From Chloroflexota bacterium (GTDB lineage: Bacteria; Chloroflexota; Anaerolineae; Promineifilales; Promineifilaceae), in contig JACTMP010000042.1 in the NCBI GenBank assembly GCA_014584575.1, forward strand, positions 62,001-126,000: a stretch of DNA of 64,000 nt. Direction: 5' to 3'. This document shows, piece after piece, positions 48,801 through 55,336 of the stretch. Position 1 is the first letter of the stretch. Every line of letters begins with the position of its first letter. Under the pieces are notes generated by a model. That model saw only the letters and a list, made by a program, of their open reading frames with translations. It was not told the DNA's origin and made no database searches. The translations under genes were made by a program, and so were the position numbers.

Positions 48801-49669
48801 GCGTCTGATAACCACCGGGTGAGGCTTTCATCCTCTTTCTTGCCTGTAGTGGACGTCTCCTCGATCTCCGGCGCTAACCACGAGGTGAGACTGTCGGCCG
48901 GCTTTTGTGGCAGGCGCCATTCATCCTCTTCTTCTTCGGGCAAGGGCGAAGAGAGCCAGCTTGTCAGGCTCTTCTCGGTTTCTGGTGGTGTGGCGGCCGG
49001 CGTCACGGCCGTGTCCTCCGGTTCCTCAGGTGGTTCTGCCAGCCAATCCATCTCGGATTGGGGCGCTTTGGTGGGGGTGGTGGTCGGTGCGGCGTCCAAC
49101 AACCAGTCTGGCAGATCAGCTTCCCCATCGGGGAAGAGATCATCTGGCGGCGACGGCGACGCTTCCGCCTGCACCAACAGGTCTTTATAAAACTCTGTGG
49201 AGATGATAGTGGGGGCATGGATGATAGGGTCAGAATCTTCTTCGTCTACCAACCAGTCCGGCAGATCATCAGTATGCTGTTTACGGGTTAGCTCCTCAAT
49301 GCGCGGGAGATCCTGGGCGGGTGGTTGGCTGTCGTCGGGGCTATCACCCATTTTCCCCGTTTTTAGCCAGTCAGGCACTTTGGTGGGGTCCAGGTCGCCT
49401 GTTTCTCCCGGACGCCGGGCAGGCAGGGAAAAAGCTGCTTTCAAGGGGGCCGCTGGTTCATCTTTGCTCTTGGTCTCGCTGCGCGGTTCTTCCGCGATCA
49501 GTCGAGTGCCGCAGTGATCACAAAAGACGCGGTCAATGGGGTTAAAGGTGCCACAGTTGACGCAGATGATATGGGTGCCCAGGGGTAACTTGGCGCCGCA
49601 GTTGTTACAAAATTTGCTGCCGGCGGGGTTGGAAAAGGCACACTCTTTGCAAACAATATCCTGGCTCAT
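45890..49669 (-). CDS. Giant zinc-ribbon protein with about 26 Trp-containing short motifs and a membrane-anchored C-terminal domain
   Basis: A 1259-residue protein. Two zinc ribbons open it (CKECAFSNPAGSKFCNNC and CVNCGTFNPIDRVFCDHC, about 7-51). Residues about 98-940 are acidic and disordered, with about 26 copies of a motif like L-T-D-W-L/F or L-P-D-W-L, for example VPDWLKT, LTDWLAD, LTSWLSS, LPEWLQD, spaced 15-50 residues. A membrane segment (about 993-1013), an extracytoplasmic domain of about 215 residues and a final membrane segment (about 1233-1253) with an RRAR tail complete it. It overlaps the upstream gene by 4 bases. Repeated SLiMs on a tethered scaffold suggest multivalent binding of a partner. 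Confidence 0.85.
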   Translation of the reverse strand: MSQDIVCKECAFSNPAGSKFCNNCGAKLPLGTHIICVNCGTFNPIDRVFCDHCGTRLIAEEPRSETKSKDEPAAPLKAAFSLPARRPGETGDLDPTKVPDWLKTGKMGDSPDDSQPPAQDLPRIEELTRKQHTDDLPDWLVDEEDSDPIIHAPTIISTEFYKDLLVQAEASPSPPDDLFPDGEADLPDWLLDAAPTTTPTKAPQSEMDWLAEPPEEPEDTAVTPAATPPETEKSLTSWLSSPLPEEEEDEWRLPQKPADSLTSWLAPEIEETSTTGKKEDESLTRWLSDAPLESDNAWALDNEPDAADLTDWLASETPPAPTSTEQVRDSLTDWLADFPDEEEVATSVQEKGSPPDDKSLTDWFSEAEAEVEAKTPDALPEKLTDWLADFPDEEETWVETNTGASEARRLTDWFAGELPPVAATATPAADDAANWFDEWADETETGEPFPVVDEPDSGSLSGWLAEASAAETDELADNWDVSARLADWLTDETAKSHTAVPLPPEEETSLTEPLTDWPEEETTGPPPARPLPQEAARLTAWFSGETEPAEDEEQFDWLEEPSPLTAARQPELPSDLDWLEETEEELASIFQSQPTIAEEMPDWLSGVAAADLSAGDETADSLADIFEAESKAAATEIDFLHRTGSLHLDDEMRQKLLAGMGDDDDFLADSVLSDEPDWLAALAAMGPDDVLLPELDEPLTAVPPTLTADREQAWVEEPADIPAAPFADEDWTGEEAFAAADQSDELPAWINQLDATGTLPDVVDEEGELIPSDELPDWVASLRPEQTVTQSALSSIWRDKTPDTLSGIPEELAGSDLPEWLQDISHDAAESPAIAMPADTQLADIPDWLQPGLTLDTADADFLADIQADAPSMTGVSDEWSAILDDLPPAVPLQDLLPKADIPAWVMELKPVELTGESPKAQTTGPEETFGPLSGLRGVVAVEPVIALPRVADPFQEFGVSPEQMQQANLLRQLTLAGQEVETTTSRQAARDISGWIRPLFAVALLLIVILGLRGEIPIIPTQLQPSVALAGVDAATRQAAGQTVLVAFEYTPAMAGELTPAAETLLSQLAETQTTVLTLSQYTPGVNIAAEVTGRVGLDTAVPMGYLPGGAIGLRRLGECLHQAGNCESLFGAPLPPAQQQALADVSLIIVLTADRQTLVNWVEQVSTPAAPPMVAGVTQSLAPLALPYFDTAQLAGVLNGIPGTAVYQQTYYRSAPTADANVLLNAQAAAQMLVVVVLLLGAILYFITGIVAQRRAR

Positions 49670-50298
49670 TTGTTATACGGCCGTTCCCACCCAATGAGCA
49701 TACGTACTGCCAGCAGAATGGAGCCAAGCGCCACTCCGATGAGCAAACCACGTAAACCCGCTATGACAATTACATTCTGGATAACGTCTTGAAAACGCAT
49801 GAACCAGGTACGCAGCACCGGCGGCCCCCAGGTTGTAACCAACAAGATGTCGGCTATTAACAGCAGGACGGCCGTGAGTAAAAACAAAAATGACCACACC
49901 GTGCGTTGTCGTTTGATCAGTTGGAAACCAGCAAACAACAAAAAAAAGGCCAACAATGAGGCCAGGGCCGCTTCCAGCGGCGCCTGTACCCAGTCAAAGT
50001 AACGCCCTAACCCATTCTGGGTAATGTCCATCCGGTCTGTAAAGGCGATCCCAAAGACGGCAACCATGCTAAGAACAAGCACCGCACTATAAAAATTCCG
50101 TTTTCGCCAGGAACGTTCGGCATGAACGACCAATAGATTCAATACTCCCAAAACCAGCGCAAAGGCCACCACCAGCCCGGCCCAGCCCAACGTCAGGTTT
50201 GTCACGACCGGTGGTAGGTTAAACACCAGCCCTAACAGAGTGAGCCAGCCAAAAAAAAGGGCAATGGCCACAGGTAATGACTGCCTGACTTTGCTCAT
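49666..50298 (-). CDS. Polytopic membrane protein of the long operon
   Basis: A 210-residue protein with about six membrane segments (SLPVAIALFFGWLTLLGLVF, WAGLVVAFALVLGVLNLLVV, SAVLVLSMVAVFGIAF, ALASLLAFFLLFAGF, SFLFLLTAVLLLIADILLV, LLIGVALGSILLAVRMLIG). The amphipathic stretch RMDITQNGLGRYFDWVQAPLE is the main loop. It overlaps the start of the 1259-residue protein by 4 bases (ATGA), 2 bases after the upstream gene. Family not recognised; similar in size and layout to the membrane protein at 45243, so the two may pair. Confidence 0.75.
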   Translation of the reverse strand: MSKVRQSLPVAIALFFGWLTLLGLVFNLPPVVTNLTLGWAGLVVAFALVLGVLNLLVVHAERSWRKRNFYSAVLVLSMVAVFGIAFTDRMDITQNGLGRYFDWVQAPLEAALASLLAFFLLFAGFQLIKRQRTVWSFLFLLTAVLLLIADILLVTTWGPPVLRTWFMRFQDVIQNVIVIAGLRGLLIGVALGSILLAVRMLIGWERPYNK

Positions 50299-50300
50299 AC

Positions 50301-51044
50301 TCAGAAAAGCCCCTCAACCAGCGCCAGCAGGACAATGCTCCCGGCTATAATCCAACGAATGATGTCTTGTAGCTGTAAGGTCGCCAGACGATCCGGCTCG
50401 GCGCTGAGATAAGCGCCGCTGGCTAACAATTCTTCACCCACCAGCATGGGCTGCCCAAACGCTGTCGCCACCGCCAGCGCCGTGGGGTCATCGGCGCCTA
50501 ATAGTTGGTCCAGGCGGCGATTGTTGGCGGCTTCGGCAATGAGCGCCAGTTCCGGGCCAAACCGGCCGACGGCAATGTTGCCCGTGACGCGGTCTTGCTG
50601 CAACAGATTGGCGGCGCCCCCGGCATAGATGAAAGGGGTCATTTCCGGCGAAATAAACTGGGCCTGCTCTGGGGCAAATTCACCGCTACGCCCGGCCTGT
50701 TGGTAAGCGTAGCGCAGGCTGTCTTGGGCCATGGGTAAGAGGGTAGCTTCGCCTACCGTGACCAGCGGCGGGGTGCTGTTGGCGCACCCTTCCTCTGCCA
50801 GATGGTCTAACACATGCAGGGCAGCAATGGAGGTGGGCGCGGCCTGGTTAACCAGCCCGGCCTGTCCCAGGGTAACGTGCAGCGGGTTGCCGCTTTCGAT
50901 GGCGCGCCCCAACTGGTCTTTCATGCCGTTTAGAGCGGGTAACGGCCGTAACAAAACCCGCCGCCCAACCTTCACGCTCCGCGTCAACAACACCAGTAAT
51001 ATGGCTAATACGGCAATACTGCCCAGAGTAATGGGTGGGGTCAT
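50301..51044 (-). CDS. Membrane protein with N- and C-terminal anchors, uncharacterised
   Basis: A 247-residue protein with a membrane segment near 5-22 (LGSIAVLAILLVLLTRSV), a soluble alpha/beta domain (about 30-215), and a second segment near 225-245 (IIRWIIAGSIVLLALVEGLF). Conserved-looking parts are LGQAGLVNQAAPTSIAALH, GNIAVGRFGPELALIAEAA and FGQPMLVGEELLASGAYL. I recall a family of this shape in Chloroflexi (a DUF such as DUF6754) but cannot confirm. ATG 51044 overlaps the stop of the first gene (ATGA). Member of the long operon. Confidence 0.72.
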   Translation of the reverse strand: MTPPITLGSIAVLAILLVLLTRSVKVGRRVLLRPLPALNGMKDQLGRAIESGNPLHVTLGQAGLVNQAAPTSIAALHVLDHLAEEGCANSTPPLVTVGEATLLPMAQDSLRYAYQQAGRSGEFAPEQAQFISPEMTPFIYAGGAANLLQQDRVTGNIAVGRFGPELALIAEAANNRRLDQLLGADDPTALAVATAFGQPMLVGEELLASGAYLSAEPDRLATLQLQDIIRWIIAGSIVLLALVEGLF

Positions 51045-51316
51045 GCCTGATCTGCCTCTTGTGTATTTAATCTGCCGACTAAGGTGTGTACGGCCGTTGG
51101 CTCGGCCAATACCTGTGCCAGTTGTCGTATCAGATGTGAGGGGATGAAGAGTGAGAGCGCCGGTTGTGCCAGCCACAACATTTGCTCACCAATAAAATGG
51201 AGGGGCGGCCCCACTTCCAATAAAATGGTTACAGGCGTTTGCCAGCCACGGCGGCGCACGGCCGTTGCCAACTCATCTATAAATTCAACCGCATTCTCTG
51301 CCTGTAACTCTTCCAT
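51041..51316 (-). CDS. Small first gene of the long operon, unknown function
   Basis: A 91-residue soluble protein (starts MEELQAENAVEFIDELATAV). It has an alpha-beta look: RGWQTPVTILLEVGPPLHFIG, then LSLFIPSHLIRQLAQVL. The start is ATG 51316; a TTG at 51367 would add 17 residues and neither has a clear ribosome site. It lies at the head of the operon, about 75 bases behind a good promoter, and overlaps the next gene by 4 bases. No family recognised. Confidence 0.65.
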   Translation of the reverse strand: MEELQAENAVEFIDELATAVRRRGWQTPVTILLEVGPPLHFIGEQMLWLAQPALSLFIPSHLIRQLAQVLAEPTAVHTLVGRLNTQEADQA

Positions 51317-51379
51317 TTTCCGGTTGTCTTTGCTATGCCCGGCACTGCTGGCATAGCTGCTACTCAACTTGACGTAACA

Positions 51380-51463
51380 TAATGTTGTAAAGCGGAGTAT
51401 AACACGTTTACAAAAGGGTGTAAAGCGAGCAAAGGGTATCCTTGTAGTAATACTACAACATTA
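51380..51463 (-). promoter_or_regulatory. Promoter of the long operon, flanked by inverted repeats
   Basis: On the minus strand TTTACA (51424-51419) and TATACT (51401-51396) are 17 bp apart, a strong sigma-70-type promoter for the operon that starts at 51316. The promoter is flanked by exact inverted 10-mers, TAATGTTGTA (51380-51389) and TACAACATTA (51454-51463), and the outer one overlaps a 17-bp palindrome TTGTAGTAATACTACAA (51442-51458). The arrangement suggests a repressor or activator that binds both sides. Confidence 0.65.
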
Positions 51464-51645
51464 GGACTTTGGTCATGTTTGGTGTTTTGTGGCTTGAGTT
51501 AACCCATGCGGAACGCAGCATGGACACAACGTCAGGGGTGTACCCCGGCTGACAGCGCCGCCCAAGGGCGACCAAAAGAGGATCCCAGCATATGGGCAGG
51601 GTTGAAGAGGGTGTGGGTAGATGCCAGACTCACACCGCCTGCTGA

Positions 51646-52005
51646 TCAGTCGGGCAAGAACCAACTCAACAGGATGCTGACAATGGAAATGACAATGCTG
51701 GCCAGAAAAGCTGAGATGAAATTTTGGGCGATGCCCCCGGTGAACGTCAGACCAATGTTTAGCCAGCCGGTCAGAAGCAGCATTAGCGTGTTGATAACCA
51801 GCGTAAACAACCCCAGTGTAACGACCGTAATGGGCAGGGTGAGCAGCTTGACAATGGGACGGATAAAGGCATTGATCAGGCCAAAAACAATGGCCACAAT
51901 CGCCAGTTGCAGCCATTGGTCGGTCAAGTTGATATTAGGCACCAGTCTGGCAGCGACGAGCAGAGCCACCATATTGATACCGATTTTAATAAGGATTTTT
52001 ATCAT
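51646..52005 (-). CDS. Four-segment membrane protein, phage-holin IV (Mycobacterium-type) family
   Basis: A 119-residue protein with four membrane segments: MVALLVAARLVP, LAIVAIVFGLINAFIRPIV, LTLPITVVTLGLFTLVINTL, and a final one after GGIAQNFISAFLASIVISIV. FGLINAFIRPIVKLLTLP is typical of the 4-TMS holin-like family (PF04020 as I recall), which has no proven holin role in most bacteria. GAGGAAAG precedes ATG 52005; a longer in-frame start at 52035 lacks one. Stand-alone, between the long operon's promoter and fabH. Confidence 0.8.
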   Translation of the reverse strand: MIKILIKIGINMVALLVAARLVPNINLTDQWLQLAIVAIVFGLINAFIRPIVKLLTLPITVVTLGLFTLVINTLMLLLTGWLNIGLTFTGGIAQNFISAFLASIVISIVSILLSWFLPD

Positions 52006-52037
52006 GTCTCTTTCCTCCTCGTAATTGTGAATCAATA

Positions 52038-52131
52038 ATACTCAATAGATCGAAGTGGAGTTCGCATCCTCAGATGCGAACCGGTGGGCATCTGAGGATG
52101 CCGACTCCGCCCATTTTGATCTACTGATACT
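52038..52131. repeat. Dispersed ~90-bp palindromic element, copy 3
   Basis: TTCGCATCCTCAGATGCGAA, CCGGT, GGGCATCTGAGGATGCC, flanked by ATAGATCGAAGTGGAGT and ACTCCGCCCATTTTGATCTA, which are roughly complementary. The full element reads as a long imperfect palindrome. It lies between the holin-like gene and fabH. Confidence 0.85.
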
Positions 52132-52162
52132 GCACTTCTTTGGAGACCAATGTGTTATGCGG

Positions 52163-53338
52163 CTAAAGTTCACTTTCCCGTGTCTTCTTTTCGCCATCTT
52201 TCAGGGAAGCGTCAGGGGTAGGTGAGCCGCCAATCCAGGCGCCAAAGCGACGGCCGTACCGCTTCATCTTAGACCGGCTACGGGCATACACATAGCGCGC
52301 CCGCCGCCATTCCCGGCGTGGCAGGGAAACATCGGGTGGCGTCACGTTCCACTTTACCAACGAGGCCGCCCAGGTCAACCCCCCGCCAAAACCGACAAAA
52401 ATGACATTATCATCGGGCTGTAAACGGCCGTCTTTTACGGCGTCGCATAAGGCAATGGGAATAGAGGCTGCGGATGTATTTCCTAACCACTGCACATTGG
52501 TATAAAACATATCTTCCGGAACTTTCAATCGCTTGGCGGCTGCTTCAATAATGCGTGTGTTGGCCTGGTGGGGCACAATCAGGTTGATGTCATCCAACGT
52601 CATTTTGGCTTTGCGCAGCGTTTCATGTACAGAATCGGCAATAACTTGCGTGGCAAACCGAAATACCTGACGGCCGTCCATCGAAATAGTGTTGCGTTTG
52701 TGACCATTGTGAAAATAATCTGGCCCCAACGTGGGCACGGGATTCGGATAAATAGCAGGCAGGCTGAGCAAATCGCCGCCAGAACCATCTGACCGCAACG
52801 TAGACGCCAGGATACCACCGGGGATGTTGCTACCTTTTAATACTACAGCGCCGGCGCCATCGCCAAACAACACACAAGTCCCTCGATCTTGCCAGTCCAG
52901 CACCCGTGTCATCGTTTCCGCGCCAATGATCACCGCATTACGCACCGACCCGGTGGCAATGGCCTGCGCCGCCATATCCAGAGCATACACAAAGCCTGAA
53001 CAGGCCGCGCTCAGGTCAAACGCCCCCGCCTTGATGGCCCCCAAATAATCCTGTACCCGGCAAGCAGTGGAGGGGAAGATATATTCAGGCGTCGAGGTCG
53101 CCACAATGATCAGCTCTACCTGGGATGGGTGTAAGTTCGCCACCGCCAGCGCCCGCGCCGCGGCCTCAAAAGCTAAGGTGGCCGTCGTCTCCTTTTCCCC
53201 GGCAATATGCCGCTCATGGATGCCGGTGCGCCGGGCAATCCACTCGTCAGAAGTTTCGATCATCCGTTCCAGATCGTAATTGGTCAAAACCCGGTCAGGG
53301 ACATATTTACCCCAACCGACAATGTGTGCATATTTCAT
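52163..53338 (-). CDS. fabH: Beta-ketoacyl-ACP synthase III (FabH)
   Basis: A 391-residue condensing enzyme that starts fatty-acid chains from an acyl-CoA and malonyl-ACP. The catalytic triad is visible: Cys in SAACSGFVYALDMAA (about 117), His in LIVPHQANTRI (about 250) and Asn in WLGNTSAASIPIA (about 280). The fold ends near 335 with VIFVGFGGGLTWAASLVKW. A basic extension follows (REWRRARYVYARSRSKMKRYGRR and a short acidic end, about 50 residues), not part of a typical FabH. ATG 53338 has GAGGA 5 bases upstream. Confidence 0.92.
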   Translation of the reverse strand: MKYAHIVGWGKYVPDRVLTNYDLERMIETSDEWIARRTGIHERHIAGEKETTATLAFEAAARALAVANLHPSQVELIIVATSTPEYIFPSTACRVQDYLGAIKAGAFDLSAACSGFVYALDMAAQAIATGSVRNAVIIGAETMTRVLDWQDRGTCVLFGDGAGAVVLKGSNIPGGILASTLRSDGSGGDLLSLPAIYPNPVPTLGPDYFHNGHKRNTISMDGRQVFRFATQVIADSVHETLRKAKMTLDDINLIVPHQANTRIIEAAAKRLKVPEDMFYTNVQWLGNTSAASIPIALCDAVKDGRLQPDDNVIFVGFGGGLTWAASLVKWNVTPPDVSLPRREWRRARYVYARSRSKMKRYGRRFGAWIGGSPTPDASLKDGEKKTRESEL

Positions 53339-53693
53339 CATGTTCCTCAACAGGTGGGATGTGGATTCTGTGTTCCTTGCCAGCCGCTGCCAGACGGGAA
53401 TACAGGCTACCCTATCAAAACCCAGGGCGCCTGGATCGGTTACGCCTTCAAGCACACCCTGGGCCAGCTTCTCATTGTAGCATGTTTGTTATGCCGCACG
53501 GCAACTGCCCGATTCCAGGCTGATAATATGATGAGAAGTGGCACGGGGGTAGAGGGGTGATGTGGTGATGTGGCAGGGGATGTCGAAGTGGCTGCGGCCA
53601 TTCTTGAACGCCTGCTTAACTGGTTTGTCAAAAGTTTCCCCCTTTGGTAACATCCACCCTTGCAAATTTCTAAGAAATGGAGTTATACCAGCT
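53339..53693. other. Divergent intergenic region between fabH and rplI
   Basis: About 350 bases without a gene. It must hold the promoters of both divergent genes: a TTGCCG/TACAAT pair with a long 19-bp spacer on the minus strand (-10 at 53479-53474) could serve fabH, and a TTGCAA/TATACC pair serves rplI. Direct repeats GTGATGTGGT and GATGTGG occur near 53558-53572. Nothing else is recognised. Confidence 0.5.
53660..53689 (+). promoter_or_regulatory. Predicted promoter of rplI
   Basis: TTGCAA at 53660-53665 and TATACC at 53684-53689, 18 bp apart. The -10 ends 4 bases before ATG 53694, so if this is the promoter the mRNA is leaderless; alternatively GGAG at 53680 is a ribosome site on a longer transcript. 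Confidence 0.4.
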
Positions 53694-54221
53694 ATGAAGG
53701 TGCTGTTGAAACAAGATGTGGAAAATCTGGGGTATGCCGGAGAAGTACGGACCGTGAGCGATGGCTACGGCCGTAATTATCTCATTCCCAAAGGGCTGGC
53801 GTTAATGGCTACGCCGGGCACAATCAAACAGGCGGAGAACTGGCGCAAAAAGGCGGAAGCGCACCGTGAGGAACTGCGCCGCGAATATGAAGCCCTGTCC
53901 GCCAAAATTCGGGATGTGCGCCTGGCTTTCAAAGCCCGCGCCGGTGAAAATGGCAAATTGTATGGTTCCATCACCACGGCGATGGTGGCAGACGCCCTCA
54001 ACGAAACGTTGGGTACGGAAATTGACCGTCGCAAGGTGGGTGTGGAACCGCTGCGCCAGTTAGGCGAACACAAAGTAGTGGTACGCCTGAGCGCCGAGTT
54101 TCATCCAGAGTTAACGGCCGTCATTGAAAACGAAGCTGAGGAAGCTGAAGAAGAGATAACGCCGGAACTGGAAACGGCCGTCGTCGCAGAAGAACTGGCG
54201 GCCGACGTGGACGAAGCCTGA
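53694..54221 (+). CDS. rplI: 50S ribosomal protein L9
   Basis: A 175-residue protein. The N-terminal L9 domain is intact: MKVLLKQDVENLGYAGEVRTV, then VSDGYGRNYLIPKGLA. The long central helix (about 42-80) and the C-terminal domain (GKLYGSITTAMVADALN) follow. It is longer than the usual 148-150 residues because of an acidic Glu-rich tail (EEAEEEITPELETAVVAEE), presumably disordered. Start ATG 53694 gives the expected N-terminus. A standard intrinsic terminator follows. Confidence 0.95.
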   Translation: MKVLLKQDVENLGYAGEVRTVSDGYGRNYLIPKGLALMATPGTIKQAENWRKKAEAHREELRREYEALSAKIRDVRLAFKARAGENGKLYGSITTAMVADALNETLGTEIDRRKVGVEPLRQLGEHKVVVRLSAEFHPELTAVIENEAEEAEEEITPELETAVVAEELAADVDEA

Positions 54222-54268
54222 TCCGGTTGCGGGACACGGCCGTAACTACCCATACACCTGAAAAACGG

Positions 54269-54298
54269 AAAGCGGGGTGCATTTTCGCCCCGCTTTTT
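54269..54298 (+). terminator. Rho-independent terminator of rplI
   Basis: AAAGCGGGG and CCCCGCTTT around a 10-base loop, running into TTTTT. It is the clearest intrinsic terminator in the window. It ends only 7 bases before the ATG of the next gene. Confidence 0.9.
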
Positions 54299-54305
54299 AT
54301 CTGAT

Positions 54306-55250
54306 ATGGACGAACTGGGTCATATTCTGCGTGAAGCCCGCGAAACCAAAGGGTTGACGCTGCAAGAAGTCCAGGCGGAAACCCGCATCAGCAGCCGGTA
54401 CCTGGAAGCGCTGGAAAATGGTGACTACGACCGGCTGCCCACCCCCGTTCATGTGCGCGGCTTTTTGCGCAACTATTCCCGCTTTTTAGGATTAGACCCC
54501 CAACCCCTGCTCGACCGCTACGAATACGGCCAGGGCAAACGCCCCAAGAAAAAAACCGAAACCTTCAGCAACCAGCAGCCCATCGCCCCCGCGCTGAAAG
54601 AGCCGCCGGCCGACCAGCCATTTTTTGAGCCGGTCAATATGGAAGTAGACGCCGGCTTCAGCCGCCGCGCCGGCGGCCCTCGTTCCGAAACCATTTTGCG
54701 GTTGGTGATCATTGCCGCCCTGATCGGCCTCATTTACCTGGCCGGGCAGCGTTTTGTGCCCTTGCTCACCGGCAATGGTGATGGCACGGAGCGGCTGACC
54801 GAAGATATTCAGGGCGCAGTACAAAACTTGCTCAACCAGGCCACGCCCACACCCGAAGCCACCGACACTCCCGATTTCGCCCCTGACGAATTGATTAACC
54901 CCACCGGTCGTAACGATTTCACCTCCGGTAGCGATGGCGGCGATGATGGCGTCTCCACTGCCCTGCCCACGCCGCTGCCCACCCGCCCCACACTCCAGCC
55001 GATGGAAAGCATCTTGCTGGAACTGCTCATCTCTGAGCGCACCTGGATGGAAGTGACCATTGACGGCCAGGTGGTCTTTAGCGGCATCGCCCGCCCCACC
55101 GACCCCAAGTATGAGTGGCAGGCCAACGATGAAGCCAAAATCCTGACCGGTAATGCTGCCGGTGTCTTTGTCACCATCAACGGCACCGAACTCGGTTTCA
55201 TGGGCCAGCGCGGGGAATATAAAGAAGAGGTGTGGAACACCACGCAATAA
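54306..55250 (+). CDS. rodZ: RodZ-like membrane protein (HTH and C-terminal DUF4115 domain)
   Basis: A 314-residue bitopic protein. The N-terminal helix-turn-helix (LREARETKGLTLQEVQAETR, ALENGDYDRLPTPVHVRGFL) is the RodZ/HTH_25 type, which contacts MreB cytoskeleton rather than DNA. One membrane segment lies about 131-148 (LRLVIIAALIGLIYLAGQRF). A Pro/Thr/Asp linker follows, then a beta-rich DUF4115-like domain (about 235-310: LLELLISERTWMEVTIDGQVV). RodZ supports cell-shape maintenance. ATG 54306 sits 7 bases after a terminator with no ribosome site, so either read-through or a leaderless transcript starts it. Confidence 0.85.
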   Translation: MDELGHILREARETKGLTLQEVQAETRISSRYLEALENGDYDRLPTPVHVRGFLRNYSRFLGLDPQPLLDRYEYGQGKRPKKKTETFSNQQPIAPALKEPPADQPFFEPVNMEVDAGFSRRAGGPRSETILRLVIIAALIGLIYLAGQRFVPLLTGNGDGTERLTEDIQGAVQNLLNQATPTPEATDTPDFAPDELINPTGRNDFTSGSDGGDDGVSTALPTPLPTRPTLQPMESILLELLISERTWMEVTIDGQVVFSGIARPTDPKYEWQANDEAKILTGNAAGVFVTINGTELGFMGQRGEYKEEVWNTTQ

Positions 55251-55255
55251 CCACA

Positions 55256-55330
55256 AGAGATGAGGAGATGAGGAGATTGAGAGATTAGTTGACCCTCAAT
55301 CTCTCAATCTCCTAATCTCTCAATCTCTCC
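55256..55330. repeat. Repeat hairpin array, GAGATT type (7-8 bp units)
   Basis: GAGATGAGGAGATGAGGAGATTGAGAGATTA is answered by TCAATCTCTCAATCTCCTAATCTCTCAATCTC. It fills the rodZ-rimO gap and ends 6 bases before the rimO ATG at 55337, leaving no ribosome site. Confidence 0.85.
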
Positions 55331-55336
55331 AATTCC

